From Haemaphysalis longicornis (Eukaryota > Arthropoda > Arachnida > Ixodida > Ixodidae), in NCBI GenBank assembly GCA_013339765.2, contig CM023449.1, forward strand, positions 225,527,212 to 225,591,211: 64,000 nt of DNA, written 5' to 3'. Both the position numbers and the translations under genes were made by a program. Under the pieces are notes generated by a model, which saw only the letters and a list, made by a program, of their open reading frames with translations, did no database searches and was not told where the DNA came from. This document shows, piece by piece, positions 20,803 through 29,764 of this stretch (position 1 is the stretch's first letter; the number at the start of each line of letters is the position of its first letter).

Positions 20803-20972
20803 ACGGTGTTTGAACGCGAAGCTATTTCGTGATGGATTCTTGGTTGGTCCAATCCCTAGGGGCATCCTGCCACAATCATCTATCAGCGGTGCCTGGCCAG
20901 GGCATGCGCAGTGGTGTACGGACGGCGGACAACAACGACAGGAGGAGGGAGGTACACCGACCCGAGCGTGAG

Positions 20973-20990
20973 GATGCTTCGCATCTAAAA
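20973..20990 (+). repeat. GATGCTTCGCATCTAAAA motif, copy 1
   Basis: The motif contains the palindrome GATGC..GCATC and recurs with one change at 21610-21627. Both follow a GCATGCGCAGTGG block and a stretch of GGACGG/ACGGACGACGGA, so they look like the 3' ends of two related short elements. Confidence 0.5.
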
Positions 20991-21036
20991 ATGTGTCCGC
21001 CGAGTGATCAGCTGGTCGTTAAAGTCGAAAGAAAAC

Positions 21037-21286
21037 TTACACCATCTTCCCGTATGGGAACCCTGAGTTGTATGCAAAGCAGGCATGGGGTAGATTCAAG
21101 TGCCCATTAGTTTTCAGTTCGTCGTTTCCGTTAGGTTGAGGTACGTAGCTAATGTTATATTTACAGTTTGGTTTCCATGGGTAACTACCACACTTTTCAC
21201 TTACCGGAACTACGAAATGGGAAATTGCGTTGAAGCCATGGCTGTTTCGCATACTACTCGGGTTCCCCTACGGGAAGGTGGTGTAA
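21037..21286. mobile_element. small TIR element, copy 2 (250 bp)
   Basis: Left end TTACACCATCTTCCCGTATG and right end (reverse complement) TTACACCACCTTCCCGTAGG are inverted repeats, continuing through GGAACCC.GAG..GTATGC.AA. After the left end, CCCATTAGTTTTCAG matches CCCATTAGTTTTAGG in copy 1, confirming one family. No reading frame is shared beyond what the repeat forces. Confidence 0.65.
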
Positions 21287-21300
21287 TTTTTCATAAGATG

Positions 21301-21519
21301 CGACGGGGCTATGTTCCTCCCTTGTCGTTGGTTGCGCCGTCCACACCCCAATGGTGCATGCCTCGCTTGCTGAACGCCCTGTGGTGTCTTACGCTTTAAG
21401 GGCTTCCTGGAGCGACAGTTGTTACCGGGTGTCTCGTGGGCGGGGCCAGAGATGAGCCGAGCATGCGCAGTGGGGGTGTGGGATGGGCGCCACAAACAAG
21501 GGAGGGACATAGCCCCGAC
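21301..21519. mobile_element. foldback element, 65-nt arms
   Basis: GACGGGGCTATGTTCCTCCC (from 21302) pairs with GTCGGGGCTATGTCCCTCCC, the reverse complement of the stretch ending at 21519. Pairing continues imperfectly through CTTGT, a GGCGCC-like block, CACACCCC and GCATGC. The spacer is about 90 nt. It directly follows small TIR element copy 2. Confidence 0.6.
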
Positions 21520-21609
21520 CATGAGATGCTGGACCGAGTGGTTGCCGATGTCTTCCTGGTTCCGCGATGGATGGACGACGGACGACGGACGACGGATCCG
21601 AGAGCAAAA

Positions 21610-21627
21610 GATGCTTTGCATCTAAAA
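21610..21627 (+). repeat. GATGCTTTGCATCTAAAA motif, copy 2
   Basis: Second occurrence of the motif at 20973, preceded by tandem GGACGACGGAC (21573-21597). Confidence 0.5.
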
Positions 21628-23389
21628 GAAAGCGAGCCCGCGGTTTGTGTGTGTGATTACGAAAACGTTCATTCCATCAGTTCGCTCCGCATTTGTACAC
21701 AACGATAAATAAGCGCCCGCCTCCTCCCCACGTCTTGCGAATAGACGTCCATTTCGTATCGAGTTGGCCTGGTGAGCCCTGCCAGACGAAACGCTTTAGC
21801 ATTTCCAAGCTGCAATATGTTTTTTTTTTTTCATTCCCGCATGGGCTATTATGTTTCGTCCGGACTTGCGAAGCATTTATTTTTCCGTGATGTCATTAGC
21901 TTTCCTCTGTTCTTGCTAAAACGTGTGAGTGAGTACGTATCAATTTAACGACGCGCAGCCTTAACATTTTCGTGTAGCTTATATTCTCATAAACGGCACA
22001 AGTTATTATCAGGTATTCGGTTATAACATCCCCGAATCATATTTTTATACTTCTTATATATTTGAAACAAAGCCGCATTCTTTACCCGCGCTGAACACGA
22101 ATCCAACCTCTTACTAATAGTATCAGATCTAAGAGGAGCGCAAACAGAATTTACATGTGCTGACTTATTCAGTGGCGACAGTGGGGATTTGTTGCAGCCG
22201 TCGCCGACGCCCGTAAGAGCGGCCAAGAAGCGCACTGCAGTACCGCTTCCTCGGATAGCTCTTATTGGCGTTCGAGCATTCTACCAAGACGCAGCTGTAT
22301 TTGGAAGAGCCTTAAAAGTACTATTTGCTTACAGATATCTCCATAACAAGTTTTTAGGGCGTCGAAAGGCAAAAGGAAGCGAAAGAGAACGAAAAAACTG
22401 CAGGAGCCCCTATCAGCCAAGCGGCGCTTCTCCCATAACCGCCGCGGAGAAGCGACGGCAGGCGGCGCAGCGATCGCGAAGCTCGAGGCGTGTACAAGCA
22501 ATTTTCGGTGGTCATCGTTTATTTCACTGACACTGAGTTTCCACAGTTCAACATGACAGTTCCTGGAAGTTGAAGATAGCCTTTTCAGCTTGAATTGTTG
22601 CATAAAAAGCCATTGTCGCGAACATGAAGTGAAGAATAAAAAAAAAACGCAATTACTTCAGCAGATTAGGTGGCTGCTTTGAAAGTCCTTTGTGTGCTTC
22701 AAAGAAGGGGCATTCCTTTCGTCTCGCCGGCCCTTTCATGCGAAACGCCTCGGTCCGAAAGGCAGTGGCAACATCTGGCGCTGGTGCACGAAAGATCTTG
22801 GACTTTTGTATGGTGTTTTTTTTTTTTTGCTTACCCCGTTTTACCATGCTCCACTTCTCCATTTCCTCTTCGAAGTGGCATTATCTGTCAAGCATGGCAG
22901 TTCTGTGGATTCCTTATTAACGACTTCTTAGAAGTACCGCTTCCTTCCTGGATTTCCCACTCCCTGTATCCCTGTAAAGCGTCCCCAGCCGTGCCAGTAA
23001 AAACCAAGGCGGCTGAACACAACTTCCGACAGCCGCTGGCGGGCCAACAATGGCTCACCGCCAGATCAATTCGCTTCACTCTCTCTATTGATATCCTGTG
23101 AGACGAATCGTTCTCCCTCTTCACTCATTCCCTCTTCGGCTCTGACCGCAGAAGGGGGAGAGAGACGAGCCACACTTGGACGCCCCGTGAACCGATACCT
23201 TTCCCACTGCTTATGGCCTCTGATTGCCCGGCGCCCTCGACGGCGTTGCAAAGGACTGCGGCCGAAAAAGAAACGCTGCCGCGGGTAAAGAAGAGACAGA
23301 TTTATGTTGTGAGAAGGAGTCGAGGAACGAGTGCCTTTGCCCCATCGACGTGGCGCATATTTACAGCCTGAATTTTTATTTGTATATAT
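21628..23389. other. no gene seen
   Basis: Open frames of 60-143 codons overlap heavily between strands around 22.2-23.4 kb. None shows a family signature or splice pattern I could defend. Confidence 0.45.
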
Positions 23390-23810
23390 TGTCACGAAGT
23401 CAAAGAGGACGCAATTGTTTTGAAGGGAAAACAAGCCTATTGGAGCGAACTTGTGCTACCCTAACAACTCAGAAAAAAACACAGGCAGCCAAGCAGCAGT
23501 CAGCAAAGTGACGTGCGCAGGCGACTGTCGGTGAATCGACTGCCGCGGTGTCAGCTCTGCGGGCATTCATCTTTCGGCTCGAGTGCTTCTGAAACCGTCG
23601 ATTTACATGCAGAACATTGTAAATCACATAAGATTATTCTGGGTTAGTGACGTTAGGGCGAAACACTCTCCCTATGAAAGGAAATAACACGTGTGGCATA
23701 AAGAATGGAATACTTGGTTCACTTCGCCCACGGATAACACAGATAACACAGCCGCCGCAGCCGATCGGCAAAAACAAAACATAAATAAACCCAATGCATG
23801 GCTCGCGGCA
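23390..23810 (-). repeat. gypsy-type 3' LTR (421 bp)
   Basis: Read on the minus strand the segment starts TGCCGCGAGCC and ends CTTCGTGACA, the TG...CA form of LTR ends. A polypurine-like AAACGGGGGTAA lies immediately before its start (23811-23822 on +). It follows the integrase frame at the distance expected for a 3' LTR. The 5' LTR is not in the window, so the ends rest on position and the terminal dinucleotides only. Confidence 0.55.
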
Positions 23811-23822
23811 TTACCCCCGTTT
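23811..23822 (-). promoter_or_regulatory. polypurine tract of gypsy element
   Basis: The minus strand reads AAACGGGGGTAA directly before the LTR TG. Such tracts prime plus-strand DNA synthesis in LTR retrotransposons. Confidence 0.45.
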
Positions 23823-23886
23823 AAAAGTACATCGACTCGATGCTAAAATAACAGACAGTCCGAACAAACAACAACAAAAAAGTCCA

Positions 23887-24709
23887 TTATCTTGCGTAGC
23901 AAGGTTTCAGGCGAACCACGTGGACGACGTCGGTCCGCGGGCGTCGTCGTGATGTTCCGGAATCACCATCGGGGATCACCTCGTAGGTAAGTTGGCCAGC
24001 ACGTTGTATAATCCGGTAGGGTCCGAAATACCGTCGCAGAAGCTTCTCACTGAGTCTTAGGCGTCGGATGGGAGTCCAAAGCCACACACAGTCCCTGGGC
24101 AGTACTCGGCATCTCGGCGTCGGAAGTTGTAGCGTCCGGCCCCCACCAGCTGCTGGTCCGTTGTGCGAACTCGAGCTAGATGGCCGGCCTCCTCCGCACG
24201 CTGAAGGTATCTTGGACGTCGGCGTTGAGGTCGTCATCTTGTATGTGCGGAAGCATGGCGTCAAGCATCGTAGTCGGCCGTCTTTCGTAGACAAGCTGGA
24301 ACGGTGTCATCTGCGTAGTTTACTGGATAGCCGTGTTGTACGGAAACGTGACATACGGAAGGACTTCGTCTCAAGTCTTATGTTCAACGTCGACGTACAT
24401 AGACACCATATCCGCGATCGTCTTGTTCCGACGTTCCGTTAGTCCGTTGATTTGGGGGTGTTACGCCGCCGTTCTTCGGTATCGGTGTCGCTTTAGCGCA
24501 AGATTCCTTGCATAAGATCCGCAGTGAAGGCCGTTCCGCGGTCCGTGATTAGGACTTCAGGGGCTCCATGTCGCAGCACAACTTGGTTTATGAAAAACTT
24601 GGCGACTTCTTCTGCTGCCCTCCTCTGAAGAGCGCTTGTCTCTGCGTAGCGCGCCATGTAGTCTGTCGCTACGACAACCCCGTGTTCACACCTGCTACGA
24701 CCACAACTA
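23887..24709 (-). pseudogene. gypsy integrase, broken
   Basis: Three catalytic positions are visible in three frame pieces. The first Asp is in VVVATDYMARYAETSALQ (about 24660), the second in VLITDRGTAFTADL (about 24540), and the Glu in GLTERRNKTIADMV (about 24430). The C-terminal part (24294-23887) has DCVWLWTPIRRLRLSEKL, RRYFGPYRIIQRAGQ and TDVVHVVRLKPCYAR, the GPY/F module and tail typical of Ty3/gypsy integrases in ticks. Frameshifts lie near 24490 and 24300. Integrase would insert the cDNA; here it cannot be expressed intact. The N-terminal zinc domain is replaced by the inserted repeat. Confidence 0.8.
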
Positions 24710-25260
24710 CATTTTAACAGCGGATCTGCTGTTACTGGCTGTAGGTACACCCATGCAGGAAAAATACCCAGAAAATGTCGAGCGCTCGTGAGCACGTGCC
24801 TCGCGGCGACCACGCAGTTCCCGGCTCCTGCAGTGGCTTTACCAAAATAAAACGATGAAAACTAAGGCGGTGTCGTCAAGCACTACCGCGCATGTAAAAA
24901 CCAAATTTCCAGCACTAATGCTCATGTTGAAAAGACACCGTGCTTGAGAGAGATCACCGCGGCCACCGCACTCTCTAGAAACCTTTATGGATAATTGTAC
25001 GAGTGTGTCAATCCTTCCACAGTGGACTTCAGACCCCGTACCGGTGCCTCGAGTCAATGACGAGGAGATGGTGGAAGTCTACAGCGCTGACGATGACTTT
25101 TCATTCACCACTCGCCGCGAAGAAGACAACGAGCTCTTCGATGCATACCCTGACGACGATTAATAGCACCCCAACTATGCCTGTCAACAATTATACTGAA
25201 ACTTAACTATGTGTCCGGAAATGCTCACCTACAACAGCTTCGCCATTCAAGTCTTGCCCG
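24710..25260 (+). repeat. CATTTTAACAG dispersed repeat, copy 1
   Basis: About 550 bp aligns along its full length with 29198-29764. It starts CATTTTAACAGCGG and ends near TTCAAGTCTTGC. Strong blocks include GCGCTCGTGAG, GTGCCTCGCGGCGACCAC, TTATGGATAATT, CACTC.CCGCGAAGAAGAC and ACTATGTGTCC. The copy interrupts the gypsy integrase. It carries the acidic open frame at 24987-25163. Neither TIRs nor a poly-A or CT tail was found, so the class is unknown. Confidence 0.7.
24987..25163 (+). CDS. small acidic open frame in dispersed repeat
   Basis: A complete 58-codon frame runs from ATG to TAA. It starts MDNCTSVSILPQW, passes VPRVNDEEMVEV and ends in an acidic run (ADDDFSFTTRREEDNELFDA, then PDDD). 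The second repeat copy at 29.49 kb keeps the same peptide in pieces: MDN then a stop, DDEELVD, and after a one-base shift AEDDFASTTHREEDDDLFDA. The differences are mostly D/E, N/D and R/H exchanges, which suggests past selection on protein. No signal peptide, membrane segment or known domain is visible. It could be the tail of a transposase (acidic tails are common in pogo/Tigger-type proteins) or one exon of a larger protein. Function unknown; expression unproven. Confidence 0.35.
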   Translation: MDNCTSVSILPQWTSDPVPVPRVNDEEMVEVYSADDDFSFTTRREEDNELFDAYPDDD

Positions 25261-25922
25261 TTAGTCCAAGCTTTGCTGAACTTGTTTTTGTACCACCAAT
25301 TTTCTGTACCTTACAACGCGCGGCATTGAAACATTGAGATCTAAAGCCTTCGCCTTAAAGCGGCGCCAAAAAAAGTTGCCATGAAAGCGGTTCAACGGCA
25401 ACTTAACACCAGGAAAAAAATCAAAGCTCCTTCGTCTAACGACAAAGATGGTTGAAACGCGAAGCTTTCTTCTGTCGAAAACCAAATCGTATCAAAGTCT
25501 AACCTTGTCATAGATTCGTCCGTTGTAGTCTGCCCATGACGGCAGCTAGCGATGTAGTGGCTGGTGGGCGCAATGCAACGACTATGGCCACATGCGTCTA
25601 ACGCCGAAACGCCTTGCACGAGGGGCGACTTTTCCACGTGCTCTAATGAAGATGACGACGATGGTGATGATGACCAAGAGTGTTTGGGTACGTACCCAGT
25701 CAGAGAGATCGGCCTGGGATAAAGCTTTGACTGTGCACCTGCGCTTGATGTGCCTTTGTAGAAACCCATTGTGCAAGTTTGCTTTCCTCCGATGCGTTTC
25801 GGCGTAACGATTTAGATTTCGGACGTAACTTTGCACTTTCAAGACATTAGATTGCGACCAGAGAAAGATTCGCGTTTCAACCACCTTTCGCTTCAGCCAC
25901 GGTTATAACCATCTTCAGAGAA
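25261..25922. other. no gene seen; short GATGAC patch
   Basis: A GATGACGACGATGGTGATGATGACC patch at 25649-25674 makes an acidic or hydrophobic frame depending on strand. Overlapping 100-125-codon minus frames resemble nothing known. Confidence 0.4.
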
Positions 25923-25997
25923 GGTTGGCTTTCCTTCCGTGCATTTTGGTGTGGACGGTCGCCGTCAGTGAGACAAAGAAAGCTCCGCTTTAAAATC
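25923..25997 (+). repeat. SINE body fragment (upstream copy)
   Basis: GTTGGCTTTCCTTCCGTGCATTTTGG (from 25924) through AAAGCTCCGCTTTAAAATC aligns with 26116-26190. It looks like the body of a truncated unit standing just before a complete one, making a tandem SINE pair. Confidence 0.55.
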
Positions 25998-26010
25998 AAA
26001 ACTGCTTCGA

Positions 26011-26190
26011 CCATGTCGGAATGGCACAATCGAATAGACGTCGGTTTCATAACGCGGGTGACCCAGGTTCGATTACCACAACGGGAAGCATTTTCTCCAA
26101 GGGGCGCTTGCGTAAAGTTGGGTATCCTGTCGTGCGTTTTGCCGTGCGATGGACACCATCAGCGAGGAATACAAAGCTTCTCTTTAAAAG
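26011..26190 (+). mobile_element. tRNA-derived SINE, CAT-loop family, copy 1
   Basis: The head has TGGCACAATCGAATAGACG (A-box region, 26032 on) and GGTTCGATTACC (B box, 26066-26077). The anticodon-like loop GGTTTCATAACG would present CAT, as in tRNA-Met. The same head occurs at 35.2 kb (+) and 44.8 kb (-). The body to 26190 repeats 25923-25997. It is polymerase III-type and non-coding. Confidence 0.65.
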
Positions 26191-26507
26191 CGCCGCGATT
26201 AACTCTGCACGGTCGTTTTGAAGCGCACCTATCCAGTCAACTCTACCTGGCTGACGTTGAATTAAACAAAAAAATGGAACTTCAAACTGCCGTGCGCTGC
26301 CGCTTCCAACATGAGCGACGCTGCTTACGTGGGCCGGATGGCGATGCCCATGACGCTTTCGCTAGTTACTGCGGCACACATTCCGGAGTTTGGATAGATA
26401 TCGCTTTCCCCCGTTTCTCTGTGCTCCACTTTCATGTAGTCCTCAACTGCTTGATCAAAGGACGCCTTGATGAAAGACGCAGCTCATACAGATGTACTCG
26501 TACTATA
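26191..26507. other. no gene seen
   Basis: It lies within a long + frame (25968-26609) that crosses SINE and repeat sequence, so I do not treat that frame as a gene. Confidence 0.45.
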
Positions 26508-26537
26508 CTCCGTTTCATACATCAAGTGCAACGCTGT
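26508..26537 (+). repeat. 30-nt inverted match to the 522-bp duplication
   Basis: CTCCGTTTCATACATCAAGT plus the next ten bases is the exact reverse complement of 27091-27120 and of 28586-28615. Similarity extends a little further (GT.AA.GCTA). Confidence 0.75.
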
Positions 26538-26589
26538 GAAGGCTACGCAAGTAGTCCGCCAAGACAGAAGGTGTATCGCTCCGCGTGGT

Positions 26590-26672
26590 TTTGTAGCCGT
26601 GTGGTCTAACGCGTCGCTCTGGAGAAAAGACGCGGAGTTCTTAAGTACATGGGTTCGAAACCGCGTTGCGAC
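26590..26672 (+). mobile_element. tRNA-like SINE head or tRNA pseudogene
   Basis: TAGCCGTGTGGTCTAACGCG (26594 on) resembles an A-box/D-arm and GGGTTCGAAACCGCG (26651 on) is a good B box and T arm. The 56-nt spacing fits a long-variable-arm tRNA such as Leu or Ser, but the anticodon stem GCGTC/GACGC leaves a 12-nt loop. It is therefore not a functional tRNA. Confidence 0.5.
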
Positions 26673-27055
26673 GTTTCTTTTTATTTTTTATCACATCTTC
26701 TGCGAGTTCAATTCTAAATCTTATTTCGTTCCCAGTAACTTAAACACTACGCACATGCGGAAATGAACTGCACGTAATGGGTTCATTGGATGCATACCGT
26801 GATCATTTTTGCTGGACGCCATTTCTTCAACGCTGCCTCAAAGAGTAAACAAAAAACGGCATTCAAGGTTGCGCGGAGAGTGAAAACCTGATACGAAAGC
26901 GACAAACATAAAATACAAACTCGCACATTTCGATCGTTTGTCCGGCAACACGGACGTTTTTTGTCAAGCTGATGATAAATATTTATGCTTTAAGGTTGCC
27001 GGTGAAGCATTTATTGTTTCTGGCTGACCGCAAGCAACCCACTACTTTTGGTCGC
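26673..27055. other. no gene seen
   Basis: AT-rich, no motif. Confidence 0.4.
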
Positions 27056-27577
27056 GGAAGCACACAGCGCAAACAAGAGCGCTAGCTTTGACAGCGTTGC
27101 ACTTGATGTATGAAACGGAGAGTGAGACAATCGCGTCGGGAACAACCTTTCACGGCAAGTGTATTTAAGCGAGTGATTACTGCTATAGGCTTCCTGAGAA
27201 ACCCCAGGAAGTATCTCGTCTAGAATAATTTTAGCCATCCCGCGTCCTTAAACGGCTACGTAAACGTCATTTGCAACCACTCAGCCTTCTGTGTTTTGGC
27301 TAAGCTAAAAATTGGCGCAGCTTGCACTATTGGTTCAAGGTTGGAGAAACAGCAGACCTGGCGTCGGAAACCCGGCTGTTGCGCCTCACAAGGATTTCAG
27401 AACTTCCCACCTAATGTTCTCCATGACTGGCGGACAGTGTCATTTTAAAAGTACGCAGGCTTTGCTATCTCTCCCAGAGTGGACCACGTCAGCACGCGCT
27501 AGAATTCGCGGCAGCCAGTTTCGCGATCTCTGCGTCTGTAGCGCTATCTCGGCGCCCGTACTCAGCACTTCAGGCAC
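27056..27577. repeat. 522-bp direct duplication, copy 1
   Basis: Every stretch I compared is identical to 28551-29072 at a constant offset of 1495 bp. Similarity starts at GGAAGCACACAGCGC and stops at CAGCACTTCA.GCAC, with one mismatch just inside the right end. The frames it contains (minus MAKIILDEILPGVSQE..., plus MAQLALLVQGWRNS...) are duplicated with it and match no family I know. The ends are neither TG..CA nor inverted repeats. Confidence 0.85.
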
Positions 27578-28550
27578 TGGTCGGCGAAGTTTCGGTTTCC
27601 GAAATTGTGGCGACGCGGCACGGTTGCGGCGTTTCCCTTTCCCTCCTTTTCTATCCACACCGTCAACGCTTCCGCGCCTGCATGCGGTTCAAACGTGCGT
27701 GAGCGAGCCGGCGTGCGAAGGTTGCGCGGGTTGCCTAAACGCTTTTTTTCGCTGCATCATTCCAAATATGGGGCAGCGGAGGAAGGAGTCCACTTGCGCA
27801 AGCAACACAGGGCGGTACAGTTCACCATTCTCGCCTTCTCCAAAGACGACAGGTAAGCAAATTAGCTTTCAAGTTATAGTGAATTCCCACTGTAACGCGC
27901 ATGTAACGTCATGTCACTAGTGGAAACTAATGTGCACCCAGCTGTGCAGGTACGCAAAGTTTTAGTAGAAGTAAACTGGCACGCCACACTTGCTCGCAAG
28001 ATCAGTTTGTGGTGGCATTGCTTTTTGATGATTGCCTTAGTAACTGCTGGAACGTCGATTCAGTATACTTATCAAGCGTGCAGCACTAGCCCCAAGTTTG
28101 CGACTTCATTGGACGAGTGAAATCGTCATCACGACGCACCTGCTCAAAAGAAGGCAAGCTAAACATGGCGTACAACTACCACATCGATTGATGGCATGCT
28201 GTAAGCATTGTCTTGCGCGGCGAACACTGCCAAGCGTTGCTTTCCGAACTGATAACAATGCAAGTCGATGAAGCAGTAAAAACCGAAATACATGCGTTGT
28301 CTGCACCGCCATTGCAAGCGTTTCGCTCATCGTAGCATTGCCGGCTTTGCTGTTCAATCTAAACTGCGACGCCTTGTCATTTATCGCGAATGGGTTTGGT
28401 GTTCCATATTCTGAAGTTAGAATGGTCATGCCGTATCGGACAGGATGAGATAAGAGGCGCTGCCCAGACACGAGTTAGAGGGTAGCTTGTAACCCTGGCC
28501 GACTGCGGCACTTTTTTTTTTCTGGCTTCTCCCCCCAAGCTTCCACCCCC
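27578..28550. other. spacer between the 522-bp copies, no gene seen
   Basis: The 973-bp spacer has overlapping frames on both strands around 27600-28470 and a T9 run followed by C-rich sequence at 28512-28550. No RT, capsid or protease motif was found, so it is not an obvious LTR element interior. Confidence 0.5.
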
Positions 28551-29072
28551 GGAAGCACACAGCGCAAACAAGAGCGCTAGCTTTGACAGCGTTGCACTTG
28601 ATGTATGAAACGGAGAGTGAGACAATCGCGTCGGGAACAACCTTTCACGGCAAGTGTATTTAAGCGAGTGATTACTGCTATAGGCTTCCTGAGAAACCCC
28701 AGGAAGTATCTCGTCTAGAATAATTTTAGCCATCCCGCGTCCTTAAACGGCTACGTAAACGTCATTTGCAACCACTCAGCCTTCTGTGTTTTGGCTAAGC
28801 TAAAAATTGGCGCAGCTTGCACTATTGGTTCAAGGTTGGAGAAACAGCAGACCTGGCGTCGGAAACCCGGCTGTTGCGCCTCACAAGGATTTCAGAACTT
28901 CCCACCTAATGTTCTCCATGACTGGCGGACAGTGTCATTTTAAAAGTACGCAGGCTTTGCTATCTCTCCCAGAGTGGACCACGTCAGCACGCGCTAGAAT
29001 TCGCGGCAGCCAGTTTCGCGATCTCTGCGTCTGTAGCGCTATCTCGGCGCCCGTACTCAGCACTTCAAGCAC
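28551..29072. repeat. 522-bp direct duplication, copy 2
   Basis: Second copy, same orientation as copy 1. After it comes sequence leading into the second CATTTTAACAG repeat at 29198. Confidence 0.85.
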
Positions 29073-29197
29073 GAACGCGCGTGAACTGATAAGAACAGCA
29101 CGCCAGAGATCGTGCCACCAACGGTGGGCAGAGTGTTCTCGAAGGTCAAGCTGGCCGACGCCGGTCGGTCCTCCCGAGGTGCATGCTCACATGCTCT

Positions 29198-29764
29198 CAT
29201 TTTAACAGTGGAGCTGTAGTTACTGGCCGTAAGTTCGCCGCGGTGCAAAAATATACCAAGAAACAGCCCAGCGCTCGTGAGCGCGTGCCTCGCGGCGACC
29301 ACCGACCGTCTTTGGCACGCGCAGTGGCCTTAGCAAAAAAAAAAAAAAAAGAACGACTTCAGCGCTGTTGTCAAGCGCTACCATGCATGTAAAAAAAAAA
29401 AAAAACTCCAGAGTAAATGCTAAACGTGAATAGATACCCGGCTTGGGAGAGGTGACCGCGGCTGCCGCATTCTCTAGGAGACATTATGGATAATTAGACA
29501 CATGCCTACGAGCGTGCCAATCCACCCAGACATGACTTGCAGATCCCGCCTCCGCTTGCCTTAAGTGGATGATGAAGAGCTGGTGGACTAGTGCTGAGGA
29601 TGACTTTGCATCCACCACTCACCGCGAAGAAGACGACGACCTCTTCGATGCATGTGACGACGTTTACTAGCACCGCAACTATTCATGTAAACAAGGATAC
29701 AAAAACTTTACTATGTGTCCTTCAATTCTTACCTACAACAGTTTCTCCATTCAAGTCTTGCACG
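29198..29764 (+). repeat. CATTTTAACAG dispersed repeat, copy 2
   Basis: Partner of 24710-25260. It has two A-rich runs (29335-29350 and 29391-29405) not present in copy 1. The acidic frame is broken here: TAG follows ATGGATAAT at 29486, and a one-base shift lies near 29590. Its left end again begins CATTTTAACAG. Confidence 0.7.

Larger units (their letters stand above)
23390..24709 (-). mobile_element. Ty3/gypsy LTR retrotransposon, 3' part
   Basis: Integrase (24709-23887), polypurine tract and 3' LTR lie in order on the minus strand. Protease, RT and RNase H are missing because a 550-bp dispersed repeat begins at 24710 and the element does not resume behind it. The copy has stops and frameshifts between integrase blocks and is dead. 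Confidence 0.7.

Noticed and set aside
25968..26609. 213-codon plus frame
   Set aside because: Crosses a SINE head, SINE body and the inverted 30-nt repeat; no continuous homology.
26590..26672. Functional tRNA-Leu/Ser gene
   Set aside because: Anticodon arm has a 12-nt loop and no clear acceptor stem.
27056..29072. LTR retrotransposon with 522-bp LTRs
   Set aside because: Ends are not TG..CA, no primer-binding or polypurine site, and no gag or pol in the 973-bp spacer.
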